Positions 38,628 through 47,906 of a DNA stretch of 64,000 bases are shown piece after piece. Position 1 is the first letter of the stretch. Every line of letters starts with the position of its first letter. The position numbers and the translations under genes were made by a program. Source of the stretch: Zygotorulaspora mrakii (Eukaryota > Ascomycota > Saccharomycetes > Saccharomycetales > Saccharomycetaceae). Location: assembly GCF_013402915.1 (NCBI RefSeq), contig NC_050719.1, positions 930,001 to 994,000 of the forward strand. Direction: 5' to 3'. The notes beneath the pieces are model-generated. The model saw nothing but the letters and a program-made list of their open reading frames with translations, did no database searches and had not been told where the DNA came from.

Positions 38628-40568
38628 ATGACCAGTGTATCAAATGAATCAGCTGTTTCTGGTACAAGCAGCAGTAATGGCGGGCAAAACGGTCAGAAAA
38701 TCACAACGGCCCTGCTAAAGAAACGACCAAGTGATTCAGATGGAAATTATAACACGCTATCCAATGACAATCAAATCGATATGAATAAGCCCGATCCGCA
38801 GGTAGTTGATATCGTTTCCAGGCATCTTGTCAAGGACTCTGATAACCTTCAACTGAAAAGCGGTGACATGACAAGAGATATTTATAAATGGACTAGTGAG
38901 CATCCGATTTCAAGCTCGTCGCCGGGGGATACAATGATGAACTCGCCGCAGATGCAGCAGGATGCGCAGCCCATATCGATGGCGCAGCGTAGAAGATCTA
39001 TCAGTTTTTCAGGCGCCTCAGCGCACTCCTCGGGCATTTATAGCAGCACGAGGAACAGCGAGTTTGAGTTACCGCCTCATGTAGCAATGACTCACGAAGA
39101 AATCAGGGCGCCAGGTGGTTTTAGAAGGTCTTTCATTGTACGGAAACATGAAAGAAAGTATGGTAACAATGCGCCACCGCCAAATTTTCTAACAAGAAAT
39201 TTTATTGAGTTTTTGACCCTGTACGGACATTTCGCTGGTGAGGATCTGGAAGAAGAGGAAGACGAAGACGAAGAGGGCACAGAACAAGAAGGCCGCATAC
39301 ACGAACGCACGGACCTCCTGGAAAGAGGCCAAGTCTCAGAAACTGATACAGCGGAGGTGTCTGATCACCGCCACAAGACTTCAACTTTCAAGGCCGTGCT
39401 TCTGCTGTTGAAATCTTTTGTTGGCACAGGTGTGCTTTTCCTCCCGAAAGGTTTTGAAAACGGTGGATGGGGATTTAGTGTACTGTGTTTACTGTTTTGC
39501 GCGATTGCGTCTTTCTACTGTTTTGTTATTTTGATATCGGCAAAGGACAAAGTTGGTGTAAGTGGGTATGGTGATTTGGGAGCAAAATTATACGGCTCGA
39601 AGGTTAAATTTGCAATATTGTTTTCTATTGCAATTTCCCAAATTGGCTTCGCTGCAGCTTATATCGTTTTTACATCAACAAATCTGAAGGTTTTCGCGGA
39701 ACATGTCTTTGGTGTAAAGAAAGATTCGTTGGGTCTCGCGTTCTATATCGCCCTACAAACAGTAATCTTTATTCCACTGGCGTTCACCAGAAATATTTCA
39801 AAGTTAAGTGGTACAACATTAATCGCGGACCTTTTCATTCTGTTGGGCCTTCTCTATGTTTATTACTATCCAGTGTATTACATTATCGAAAATGGATTAG
39901 CCTCAGACTCAATGGTTTTTCTCAATAAGAACGACTGGTCCCTCTTTGTTGGTACAGCAATCTTCACATTCGAAGGTATCGGTTTGTTGATACCGATTCA
40001 AGAATCAATGGCTCACAGAGAGAAATTTCAACCATGTTTGTCGGGTGTTCTATGCTTAGTCGCATTCATTTTCATTTCAACAGGTTTAATATGCTATTCT
40101 GCCTTTGGAAGCGACGTTGAAACTGTCGTGCTATTGAATTTCCCGCAGAATTCACCATTTACGAAATCAGTTCAACTCCTTTACGCCACTGCTATTTTGC
40201 TATCGACACCGCTTCAATTATTTCCAGCGATTCGTATACTAGAGAATTGGTCCTTTCCAACTAATGCTTCTGGTAAACATAATCCACGAATCAAATGGTT
40301 AAAAAACTATTTCCGCTCGGGTGTTGTAATTATTACTGCACTTGTTGCTTGGGCAGGTGCAAATGATCTTGATAAATTCGTTTCAATTGTGGGTTCCTCT
40401 GCCTGTATACCATTGATTTACATCTATCCACCTTTGTTGCATCATAGAGCGTTTAAGAATGATTCAAGATTTAATGTCTCTCGTTCATTCGATATTTTGA
40501 TCGCTGTATTTGGTACTTTAGTTATGCTCTACATAACATATCAAACAATTGTATTGTGGGGGTCATGA
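38628..40568 (+). CDS. AVT3: Vacuolar amino-acid transporter (AVT3/AVT4 type)
   Basis: Amino-acid/auxin permease family exporter of neutral amino acids from the vacuole. I chose ATG 38628 (646 residues, 692 in S. cerevisiae Avt3). A hydrophilic N-terminal region of about 250 residues ends in an acidic patch (EDLEEEEDEDEEGTEQE). About 11 transmembrane helices follow, starting FKAVLLLLKSFVGTGVLFLPKGFENGG, the family signature. The end is IAVFGTLVMLYITYQTIVLWGS. Flanked by SDH1 and RPT1 as YKL146W is. A single gene here probably represents the ancestor of AVT3 and AVT4. Confidence 0.93.
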   Translation: MTSVSNESAVSGTSSSNGGQNGQKITTALLKKRPSDSDGNYNTLSNDNQIDMNKPDPQVVDIVSRHLVKDSDNLQLKSGDMTRDIYKWTSEHPISSSSPGDTMMNSPQMQQDAQPISMAQRRRSISFSGASAHSSGIYSSTRNSEFELPPHVAMTHEEIRAPGGFRRSFIVRKHERKYGNNAPPPNFLTRNFIEFLTLYGHFAGEDLEEEEDEDEEGTEQEGRIHERTDLLERGQVSETDTAEVSDHRHKTSTFKAVLLLLKSFVGTGVLFLPKGFENGGWGFSVLCLLFCAIASFYCFVILISAKDKVGVSGYGDLGAKLYGSKVKFAILFSIAISQIGFAAAYIVFTSTNLKVFAEHVFGVKKDSLGLAFYIALQTVIFIPLAFTRNISKLSGTTLIADLFILLGLLYVYYYPVYYIIENGLASDSMVFLNKNDWSLFVGTAIFTFEGIGLLIPIQESMAHREKFQPCLSGVLCLVAFIFISTGLICYSAFGSDVETVVLLNFPQNSPFTKSVQLLYATAILLSTPLQLFPAIRILENWSFPTNASGKHNPRIKWLKNYFRSGVVIITALVAWAGANDLDKFVSIVGSSACIPLIYIYPPLLHHRAFKNDSRFNVSRSFDILIAVFGTLVMLYITYQTIVLWGS

Positions 40569-40726
40569 ACGACAATTCACAGCCACAACACTGACATAAT
40601 CAATTATTCATGTATATCTTTTCCATTAGTATTAGTCCGTAAATTGTGATTCTCTAATAATTATATCAACTTTTTCTATTTTCGCTAGTTTAATAAAGGG
40701 CTACCGACTTTGACAATCTATAACTG

Positions 40727-40735
40727 TTTGCCACC
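40727..40735 (-). promoter_or_regulatory. Proteasome-associated control element (PACE)
   Basis: TTTGCCACC on the plus strand, GGTGGCAAA on the minus strand: a perfect match to the Rpn4 site, about 99 bp upstream of RPT1. Rpn4 sites are a known hallmark of proteasome promoters. Confidence 0.85.
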
Positions 40736-40833
40736 GGAATTAGATAACAGCTGTTCAGAAGATCAAGCTAAAATCAGCTTAACTTTGGTACAGGTTTGAT
40801 AAGTGGGGATCAATCAGATAATACGTTTTTGTA

Positions 40834-42243
40834 ATGCCACCAAAAGATGATTGGGAAAAGTATAAGGCGCCTGTAGAAAGTGGTGAGGAAAAGAAAGATA
40901 CAGAAGACAAAAGTGTGCCTCTTACAGAGGGAGATATACAAGTGTTGAAAACATATGGTGCTGCACCATACGCTGGCAAGTTGAAAGAAACTGAAAAAGA
41001 TCTGAAAGAGATTGAAGCAAGAATCAAAGAGAAAGCAGGTGTTAAAGAGAGCGATACAGGATTGGCACCTTCACACTTGTGGGACATAATGGGAGATAGA
41101 CAAAGATTAAGCGAAGAGCATCCATTACAAGTAGCTCGCTGTACAAAGATTATAAGATCTAATGGTAATGGGGTCGAAAGTAGCGAAGCCGCGCCTTTAG
41201 GCGGTAGTTCCTCGGGAGATAACGCTCAGGCAGGAAATAATGAGGATGTTGATGAGGATGAAGATGCAAAATATGTCATTAACCTGAAACAAATTGCTAA
41301 ATTTGTTGTTGGTCTTGGAGAGCGAGTTTCTCCAACTGATATAGAGGAAGGCATGCGAGTTGGTGTTGATAGATCCAAGTACCATATTGAGTTACCTTTA
41401 CCGCCCAGGATTGATCCCTCAGTAACAATGATGACCGTCGAAGAAAAACCAGATGTCACATATAGTGATGTTGGTGGTTGTAAAGAACAAATCGAAAAAT
41501 TGAGAGAAGTTGTGGAATTACCACTGCTTTCTCCGGAGAGATTTGCTGCTTTAGGAATTGATCCACCAAAGGGTATTCTTTTATATGGGCCACCAGGTAC
41601 CGGTAAAACTCTATGTGCAAGAGCTGTAGCAAACAGAACAGATGCAACTTTTATCAGAGTTATTGGGTCAGAGCTAGTGCAAAAATATGTTGGTGAGGGT
41701 GCTCGTATGGTCAGAGAATTATTTGAAATGGCAAGAACAAAGAAGGCATGCATCGTCTTTTTTGATGAAATTGACGCAATTGGTGGTGCTCGTTTTGATG
41801 ATGGAGCTGGTGGGGACAATGAGGTCCAAAGAACTATGTTAGAACTTATAACACAACTGGATGGATTCGATCCTCGTGGTAATATCAAAGTCATGTTTGC
41901 TACAAATAGGCCAAATACATTAGATCCTGCATTATTAAGGCCTGGTAGAATTGATCGTAAAGTCGAATTTTCATTGCCAGACTTAGAAGGTCGTGCAAAC
42001 ATTTTCCGTATTCACTCAAAATCAATGAGCGTAGAACGTGGCATAAGATGGGAACTTATATCAAGACTTTGTCCAAATTCAACGGGTGCTGAATTAAGGT
42101 CAGTTTGTACAGAAGCAGGTATGTTTGCCATAAGAGCGAGAAGAAAAGTCGCTACAGAAAAAGACTTTTTGAAAGCTGTTGAAAAAGTCATCAACGGCTA
42201 TAAGAAATTCAGCTCGACTTCTCGTTATATGCAATATAATTAA
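40834..42243 (+). CDS. RPT1: 26S proteasome regulatory ATPase Rpt1
   Basis: AAA+ subunit of the 19S base that unfolds substrates and opens the 20S gate. It has 469 residues (467 in S. cerevisiae). An N-terminal acidic linker ([24 protein letters not shown]) and coiled coil precede an OB-like region. The AAA domain has Walker A GPPGTGKT (252-259), Walker [13 protein letters not shown], sensor 1 MFATNRP and the arginine motif [12 protein letters not shown]. The end is STSRYMQYN without an HbYX motif, as expected for Rpt1. A PACE element precedes it. It converges with RPC25. Confidence 0.98.
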   Translation: MPPKDDWEKYKAPVESGEEKKDTEDKSVPLTEGDIQVLKTYGAAPYAGKLKETEKDLKEIEARIKEKAGVKESDTGLAPSHLWDIMGDRQRLSEEHPLQVARCTKIIRSNGNGVESSEAAPLGGSSSGDNAQAGNNEDVDEDEDAKYVINLKQIAKFVVGLGERVSPTDIEEGMRVGVDRSKYHIELPLPPRIDPSVTMMTVEEKPDVTYSDVGGCKEQIEKLREVVELPLLSPERFAALGIDPPKGILLYGPPGTGKTLCARAVANRTDATFIRVIGSELVQKYVGEGARMVRELFEMARTKKACIVFFDEIDAIGGARFDDGAGGDNEVQRTMLELITQLDGFDPRGNIKVMFATNRPNTLDPALLRPGRIDRKVEFSLPDLEGRANIFRIHSKSMSVERGIRWELISRLCPNSTGAELRSVCTEAGMFAIRARRKVATEKDFLKAVEKVINGYKKFSSTSRYMQYN

Positions 42244-42394
42244 GAGGTTCTATTCCGATCAAAGAAACGTTATTTTTTTCATAGGAAAAAAAATTTTTGA
42301 TTCTTTTGTATAGTACATATATATATATAGAAAATATGTATATATCATTAATGCAATGCATGATTCTGACAGCATTGTCTTATTATTTTCCTCT

Positions 42395-43042
42395 TCATTC
42401 CCACCAACCTACTAGGCCCATGCCGTCCGTTTGACAGCTTCCTAATAATGCATATGCTGGTGGTTTGTTCAAAGGTTTTTCGTCATTCCCATCGCCTTCC
42501 TCTTTTTTCTCTTGCTGTTTCAGCCCCTGTTGCTCCTCCAGTTCTCTTTCCTTCGGAGATTTTGGTTTCACATCAACAAATATCTCTTGCTCTACTCTAA
42601 ATCTGATCTTTTCATTTATGTCAAAATACAATTTTGTCTCTTCATCCATTGGCCATACCCATGCGTTGTCAGCAGGCGAATAGTAACTTCCCTCGAAGAG
42701 CATTTTCTGCGGTATGAATATGACATCAAATAATCCAAGCAACGAGATTTGAATACCCTCAGCAGTGCATTTGGAGATCCAGCCAGTGATGACTTCGCCA
42801 ACAAATGGCTTGAATACCAAGGCTCTGAATGTCACATTGATGTAGGATGCTCCATCACCCGGTTTCAGTTGACCTTCATCCACCTCCAAAAGGTCATAAA
42901 TCGTAACACATAGACCCAAATGTGGAATAATCTTATCCGAATATTTGATATTCAATTGATGTGTCACCGCCGATATCGTATCTCGATGAAATTGATCTGG
43001 TGGAATCCTCACCAGGTCCTTGAGCTTCGAAAGGATAAACAT
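42395..43042 (-). CDS. RPC25: RNA polymerase III subunit Rpc25 (Rpb7 homologue)
   Basis: Stalk subunit of Pol III needed for initiation; partner of Rpc17. It has 215 residues (212 in S. cerevisiae). The N-terminal half (MFILSKLKDLVRIPPDQF; KIIPHLGLCVTIYDL) is the Rpb7-like tip domain. The second half is an S1/OB-like domain (VTFRALVFKPFVGEVITGWIS). An acidic insertion rich in Glu and Gln (EEQQGLKQQEKKEEGDGNDEK) precedes the conserved C-terminus SCQTDGMGLVGWWE. It shares a promoter region with LTV1, in which two PAC sites lie, in keeping with joint control of Pol III and ribosome synthesis. Confidence 0.96.
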   Translation of the reverse strand: MFILSKLKDLVRIPPDQFHRDTISAVTHQLNIKYSDKIIPHLGLCVTIYDLLEVDEGQLKPGDGASYINVTFRALVFKPFVGEVITGWISKCTAEGIQISLLGLFDVIFIPQKMLFEGSYYSPADNAWVWPMDEETKLYFDINEKIRFRVEQEIFVDVKPKSPKERELEEQQGLKQQEKKEEGDGNDEKPLNKPPAYALLGSCQTDGMGLVGWWE

Positions 43043-43195
43043 TGATAATCCAGTTCCACCAGGGATCCAAATTACAACTAGTAATTAACCAGGCAGACGC
43101 ACTCAACCACCTTGAATACTCCAATTGTAAGTCATCATTGTCAGTGAATGCAGTTTACATATTAATTTTTCAGTTCATATTCCGTTTAATGTGAC

Positions 43196-43234
43196 TGAAA
43201 ATTTTGGCAATACGATGCGATGAGATGCGATGAG
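43196..43234. promoter_or_regulatory. RRPE-like and two PAC sites (RPC25/LTV1 divergent promoter)
   Basis: TGAAAATTTT (43196-43205, one A short of the RRPE core) is followed by GCGATGAG at 43217-43224 and again at 43227-43234, a 10-bp repeat. PAC and RRPE are known hallmarks of ribosome-biogenesis genes; PAC also marks Pol III subunits. Both flanking genes fit. Confidence 0.85.
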
Positions 43235-43317
43235 ATGACTAGTTAAAAGTTTGAATATTGATCCTGTAAAGGTGTTCTGAGAGAGAGTGTGATCATTACA
43301 GAAACGAACCACAATAA

Positions 43318-44712
43318 ATGTCGAAGAGATTCAGCAAGAAAAACGCACAGAAGTACGTGGTCGTTCATAGACCCCACGACGATCCGCAGTTCTACGATGA
43401 GGGTGCCTCTGCACACGTCTTGGTTCCCGTGGATGAACATGGTAAAGTCACCAGCACTTCTTCACAAAAGATAGATATCAGTAGTGAAAAGCGCAGGCAA
43501 CCTAAGGAACGAATTGGTGAAGCAGTATTGTATGGTATTGAGTTTGACGATTCCAAATACGATTATACACAGCATTTGAAGCCCATTGGTGAAGATCCTT
43601 CGAATTCGATATTTATACCAGCAAAGGGTGCCAACGCTGAGGATGCGAAAGCAAAGAAAAATAATATTGAAGACCTTTTCGTTGAGCCTACTTATCAGGC
43701 AGCAGAACCGGTGACATCCGTTTTCCAGAGGGGTGTGGCTAAACCGGAGTACTTGATTCACCAGCAAGATGTCACAGACGATATCAAAGGTTTCAAGCCT
43801 GACATGAATCCAGCATTGAGAGAAGTTTTGGAAGCCTTGGAAAATGAGGCTTATGTTGTAAATGATGACATTGTTGTGGAGAAAACAAAGATTGCCAAAC
43901 CATCGTCAGAAAACGTTGAGGACGATGATATATTTGCAGAACTTTTGGGCAGCGGTGAAGTGGAAGATGAAGAACAATTCGAAGCAAAGCTGGACGAATG
44001 GGATATAGACAACTTGGCAGAATACGAAGATGATCATTACCACGAAGAACTACAAAATATTGATAACGTTGAGAATCTCGAAGACCTAAAAGACATCGAC
44101 TATCAAGCAGATGTGAAAAGATTCCAGAAAGAACAAAAACAGTGGCAGCAAAAAAGTGTTGACGGGGAGTCAAATAATGAGTTTGATAATGAAAGTGACC
44201 AACAAACGTCTGACCTCGAGCTGGATGACCTCGGCGATCTACCGACGTTCGATTCCAATAATAAGTCGAAAACTGGTTCTAAGCGAAGAAAAGAACGTAA
44301 GAAGAAGGGTGCAATGTCTGATATTTCTGGCTTTTCCATGAGCTCTAGTGCCATTGCGCGTACAGAGACGATGACAATCTTAGATGATAAATACGACCAG
44401 GTCATTGCTGGTTACGATAATTACAGAGAGGAACAGGAAGAAGATTTCGAGGAAAACTATCAGTTATTCGATATGAAGAAAGAGCGCTCAGATTTTGAAT
44501 TCTTGTTAGACGATTTCCTCGACAATTACGAATTAGATAAAGGTGGGCGTAAATTATGCAAGAAGAGTGAAGAGTTGGATAAATTGAAACGTGCAGCTGA
44601 TGAAGTTAGCAAAGGTAAACTTTCACAGAGAAGAAATCGCGAACGCCTTGCAAAACAAAATAAGGAAAGTGTCGGTAAAGTAACGAATAGTCTAAGTAAC
44701 CTGAAATTATAG
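43318..44712 (+). CDS. LTV1: 40S ribosome export/assembly factor Ltv1
   Basis: Late pre-40S assembly and export factor, released after casein-kinase phosphorylation. It has 464 residues (463 in S. cerevisiae). The N-terminus MSKRFSKKNAQKYVVVHRPHDDP is typical. A long acidic middle (VEDDDIFAELLGSGEVEDEEQF; YEDDHYHEEL) and the conserved FSMSSSAIARTETMTILDDKYDQV stretch (about 340-365) are present; this serine-rich segment is the phosphorylation region in the family. The C-terminus is basic (SKGKLSQRRNRERLAKQNKE). Two PAC sites lie 84-101 bp upstream of the start. Confidence 0.97.
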   Translation: MSKRFSKKNAQKYVVVHRPHDDPQFYDEGASAHVLVPVDEHGKVTSTSSQKIDISSEKRRQPKERIGEAVLYGIEFDDSKYDYTQHLKPIGEDPSNSIFIPAKGANAEDAKAKKNNIEDLFVEPTYQAAEPVTSVFQRGVAKPEYLIHQQDVTDDIKGFKPDMNPALREVLEALENEAYVVNDDIVVEKTKIAKPSSENVEDDDIFAELLGSGEVEDEEQFEAKLDEWDIDNLAEYEDDHYHEELQNIDNVENLEDLKDIDYQADVKRFQKEQKQWQQKSVDGESNNEFDNESDQQTSDLELDDLGDLPTFDSNNKSKTGSKRRKERKKKGAMSDISGFSMSSSAIARTETMTILDDKYDQVIAGYDNYREEQEEDFEENYQLFDMKKERSDFEFLLDDFLDNYELDKGGRKLCKKSEELDKLKRAADEVSKGKLSQRRNRERLAKQNKESVGKVTNSLSNLKL

Positions 44713-44932
44713 ATTAAAGGAAACTGCATGTATGGAATTGGTATATTCTCATAAATCTTTGTGTATAGATTGTGTATTTTGTGTAATGCGTCACATGGTC
44801 AGGATAACATAACAAAAAACAAAGATCATATCATTTATGTAAAGGGATTGTGTTCTGAACGGCTTTCCATTCAAAAGATTACAACCCTTAGGACGTCATA
44901 AATTGATTGGTGTCCAATACCATACAGAAGTC

Positions 44933-45586
44933 ATGTCAGGAGAATTAGAACTACTCAAAACTCAAGTTGCTGAATTGCAGGAGCTGGTTAAACGCCAAAC
45001 TCTTTTGATATCAAAAACGGGGCAAAATGTTTTAGAATTACAGGTCTCTAAACAGAGATCAGATGTCAACTCGTTTGGCAGTAGTAAACAATCATCTGGT
45101 TCAAAGGTGAGTAATCCGCAGGTCGAGTCAGCAGATTTGGCTACCAATGAAGATTTGGTGCAGCTCGTGGGTGAATTGCAAGGTCAATTAGACACAATCG
45201 AGGAGAGATCGATTAGAAGATTGGCAAACTCTGCAAAAGTAGATGCCCATGAATTTTTATCTCCCTTGCCCAATGCTGACGGTGAGATTCCACTAGCTGA
45301 AGGAAACCTGTTTCCTCGCACTTTGAAGGAATTCAAAGCGATAACAAATATCTCACTTTTCAAACTAGCCAAGTTTTATGAGCTATTACCACCAAGTTTG
45401 AAAGAGCAAGAAGCTTTCGAAGATTTTTTGGAAGGCAAAGTTCAAGATTTTCATATTGACGAGATTCCAGATGAAGAAGTTGAAAAGGAACTTAAGAAAT
45501 ATTCAGCTGATCAGTTAGAGGATGTCTTTAATGATCTAGCAAGATATTTGGGTCTGAAACAAAGAAGAGGTACAGCAACTTGGTAA
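44933..45586 (+). CDS. MRP8: Mrp8-like protein of unclear function
   Basis: Identified by position after LTV1 and size (217 residues; 219 in S. cerevisiae YKL142W). I chose ATG 44933 (MSGELELLKTQVAEL); the frame upstream begins with TTG. The first 35 residues are a coiled coil (ELLKTQVAELQELVKRQTLL), then a Ser-rich linker. The C-terminal half is globular: FPRTLKEFKAITNISLFKLAKFYELLPPSLKEQ followed by acidic helices. The name suggests a mitochondrial ribosomal protein, but the family's role is poorly established and no presequence is visible. Convergent with NOP9. Confidence 0.8.
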   Translation: MSGELELLKTQVAELQELVKRQTLLISKTGQNVLELQVSKQRSDVNSFGSSKQSSGSKVSNPQVESADLATNEDLVQLVGELQGQLDTIEERSIRRLANSAKVDAHEFLSPLPNADGEIPLAEGNLFPRTLKEFKAITNISLFKLAKFYELLPPSLKEQEAFEDFLEGKVQDFHIDEIPDEEVEKELKKYSADQLEDVFNDLARYLGLKQRRGTATW

Positions 45587-45661
45587 AGTCAAAAAGTGGC
45601 TTAAGAGAAAATCCTCACCAAGTTTTATTCTGTTTCACTTATTTTCTATATTTAAATCTAT

Positions 45662-47713
45662 TTAGATTTGTTTGCCTAATGGAACGTTGTTTTTATTTTG
45701 ATTGGCACGTTTTGAAGACGAATTATATGGATTACTTTCTGTATTGTTTCTAAAACGTTTATTGCTGTTTCTCTTGTGGTCCGTTGGCTGAAGTGGCTTC
45801 GAGTCGGGGAAAATTTCAGTTTCTTGTTCTTTGACTAGCATCTTCCAATCCCACATTTTTCGAACATATAGCTCCATGTTCCAGTTTTTCCAGACTTGCC
45901 TACCATATACACTATTTTTAACCTTTTCGGATTCTTGATTCATTGCTCCTGCTATGCGCTCTTTGTATAATGTTAGTTTTGCAGTAAAAGACCATAATTT
46001 ATCCAAAATATGCGAACCGTATGCATTACACGCTAGATTTACCACATCCTTACAGAGAACATTGAGCAACCTTTTCCTTTTCACGGTGTTTACACGCTGA
46101 GGCTGTAATACATGCTCGACAACATGCGAGAAGACTCCATGAAAACACATTTGTAAAAATCTTTCTTCTGGTAGCGATAGCATAGTGTCGATAGTGATAT
46201 CTAAAAACTTACCATCAAAGTCAATTAGTTTTTCCAGGAACAAGGATCTTCTTCTCTCCTCTGCAGTGGGCCAATCGTCTCTCGTATTGCCCAAAGTAGA
46301 TGAGCTTAGTTGTAAGCAGCTTTCTAAAATATTCTTCTCTGTAGACTCCCTGCGATAATATTTTTCTATCAACTGTTCAATAACCTCTTCTCTCTTATAA
46401 TTATCCTGTTTTATACTTGCGTCAATTATGGCAGTACCGAAATTCATATTTGAGTTCAAAAGCATACTTAATTCTGGCACGATGGCATCCAAAATCTGTT
46501 TTACTTCTTTCGCTTTTAAAATCTCTAATAGCGCTTGGACAACAAATGCACCGGTAGAGTCTCTCTTAGCCAGCTTTACAATTCTGTCTCTTATGTATAA
46601 ATAATAAAGTCTTTCCACATTTTTCACCCTACCGAACCCAATAACACTTTGAAGGAAGTGAGAGCCAACAGGATCTGACAGCAAATATTCCATGAACGAT
46701 TCTTCCTTGGGATTCTTTTCATCATTTGTATTGAACGCTAATTTCCAAAATGAACGGTCTCTATCGAATATACCTTCTACTTGGATGATCAATTGTATTA
46801 CAGGTGATGCCACTTTATCAACACATAACGCTCTGAATTTTGTAACGATTGATATACTAACATCTGGATGAGCTTTAATTTCTTCTCCTGTGAACTCCTT
46901 GAATAAAGACGCAATTAATTCACGTAGCTCCAGCTTAAAAGATTCTGGCGTTTGGTACATTTTATCGAAATCATCATTATCCTTTATGTCAATCATCTTC
47001 CGCGCAATCTTCGATCTCTTGGAACGCAAAGCGGAGTTGTTTTGATTGGTTTTTGGTAGTTTTTTCGATGATAGAATCAAGATTATTAATCTCAGAACAT
47101 GAGAGGAGTAATTATGATTAATCATCACTTTAATATGGGGTTTGTACTCATTAATCATGAACAAAAACATGTTTTCCATTGTGCCAAAGCCTTCACCATT
47201 ATCGTCCCCCTCCGTATCTATAGAATCAAAACTTGGAGTCAGCAGTTCTTTCTCCACCAGTGCGGTAGCTCTGACCAATAATGTTTCTATGACATGCGAA
47301 CCATATTTATGGCATGATAGGTTGTAAAAGAATCCGTTGAATGATTTGAAAATATGCTTTAATTGGGAATCATTGCAGATTAATATAACACGCTCCATTA
47401 ATTTCGAACAAATCTGTGAAGTCACAAGCTTCAGTTCTTTACCTTGCATTTCTTCAACGATATTAGTGACAAATCTTTGTTTCTCTTCGACTGATTCAAA
47501 TGCATCCATGGCCAAAGTAGCTTCTGCTTGTTTGAAATATTCTAATTCCTCTCGATCTAAAATACCAAAGAACATTTGTGGGTCTGAACCATCATTTTCA
47601 ATTTGTTGTTCTGGTACCTCATTTCCATTTTGCGTTAGAGAAACATCGGACACCGGTGTGAACTCATCTTTTTGAGCCTTTTTTAAATGTTTTCTCCCTC
47701 TTACTTTCGCCAT
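45662..47713 (-). CDS. NOP9: Pumilio-type nucleolar RNA-binding protein Nop9
   Basis: Pre-ribosomal RNA-binding protein required for 18S rRNA maturation; it protects the region of site D. It has 683 residues (666 in S. cerevisiae YJL010C). Pumilio-like repeats are visible as helix starts: [70 protein letters not shown] and [12 protein letters not shown]. The N-terminus ([15 protein letters not shown]) and C-terminus ([12 protein letters not shown]) are basic, as in nucleolar proteins. Five CTCAT units (GATGAG, PAC-like) occur just upstream at 47776-47800. Confidence 0.95.
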   Translation of the reverse strand: MAKVRGRKHLKKAQKDEFTPVSDVSLTQNGNEVPEQQIENDGSDPQMFFGILDREELEYFKQAEATLAMDAFESVEEKQRFVTNIVEEMQGKELKLVTSQICSKLMERVILICNDSQLKHIFKSFNGFFYNLSCHKYGSHVIETLLVRATALVEKELLTPSFDSIDTEGDDNGEGFGTMENMFLFMINEYKPHIKVMINHNYSSHVLRLIILILSSKKLPKTNQNNSALRSKRSKIARKMIDIKDNDDFDKMYQTPESFKLELRELIASLFKEFTGEEIKAHPDVSISIVTKFRALCVDKVASPVIQLIIQVEGIFDRDRSFWKLAFNTNDEKNPKEESFMEYLLSDPVGSHFLQSVIGFGRVKNVERLYYLYIRDRIVKLAKRDSTGAFVVQALLEILKAKEVKQILDAIVPELSMLLNSNMNFGTAIIDASIKQDNYKREEVIEQLIEKYYRRESTEKNILESCLQLSSSTLGNTRDDWPTAEERRRSLFLEKLIDFDGKFLDITIDTMLSLPEERFLQMCFHGVFSHVVEHVLQPQRVNTVKRKRLLNVLCKDVVNLACNAYGSHILDKLWSFTAKLTLYKERIAGAMNQESEKVKNSVYGRQVWKNWNMELYVRKMWDWKMLVKEQETEIFPDSKPLQPTDHKRNSNKRFRNNTESNPYNSSSKRANQNKNNVPLGKQI

Positions 47714-47775
47714 TATTGCTGCTGTAATGGGCAGAAAAGAACTTGCTATATTATTCTATATTCTGAGTAAATTAT

Positions 47776-47806
47776 CTCATCTCATCTCATCTCATCTCAT
47801 CGATTT
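47776..47806 (-). promoter_or_regulatory. PAC-like GATGAG array upstream of NOP9
   Basis: CTCAT repeated five times (47776-47800), then CGATTTTTTTT. On the minus strand this reads ATCGATGAGATGAGATGAG, i.e. overlapping GATGAG (PAC core), about 65-90 bp upstream of the NOP9 start. Confidence 0.8.
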
Positions 47807-47906
47807 TTTTTTCACTATACAAAGATTTTGAATGAAGGTATATCACTGAAAACGGATATACAAAGTTATACTTTACATATTATAGCCGAATCACAAAGGT
47901 AGTTTA

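Noticed and set aside
41226..42002. 258-codon open frame antisense to RPT1
   Set aside because: It lies fully inside the conserved AAA domain on the other strand, has no family resemblance, and follows from codon bias of RPT1.
44783..44800. GTCACATG (CDEI-like) before MRP8
   Set aside because: No downstream CDEIII; treated as a chance or Cbf1-type half match.
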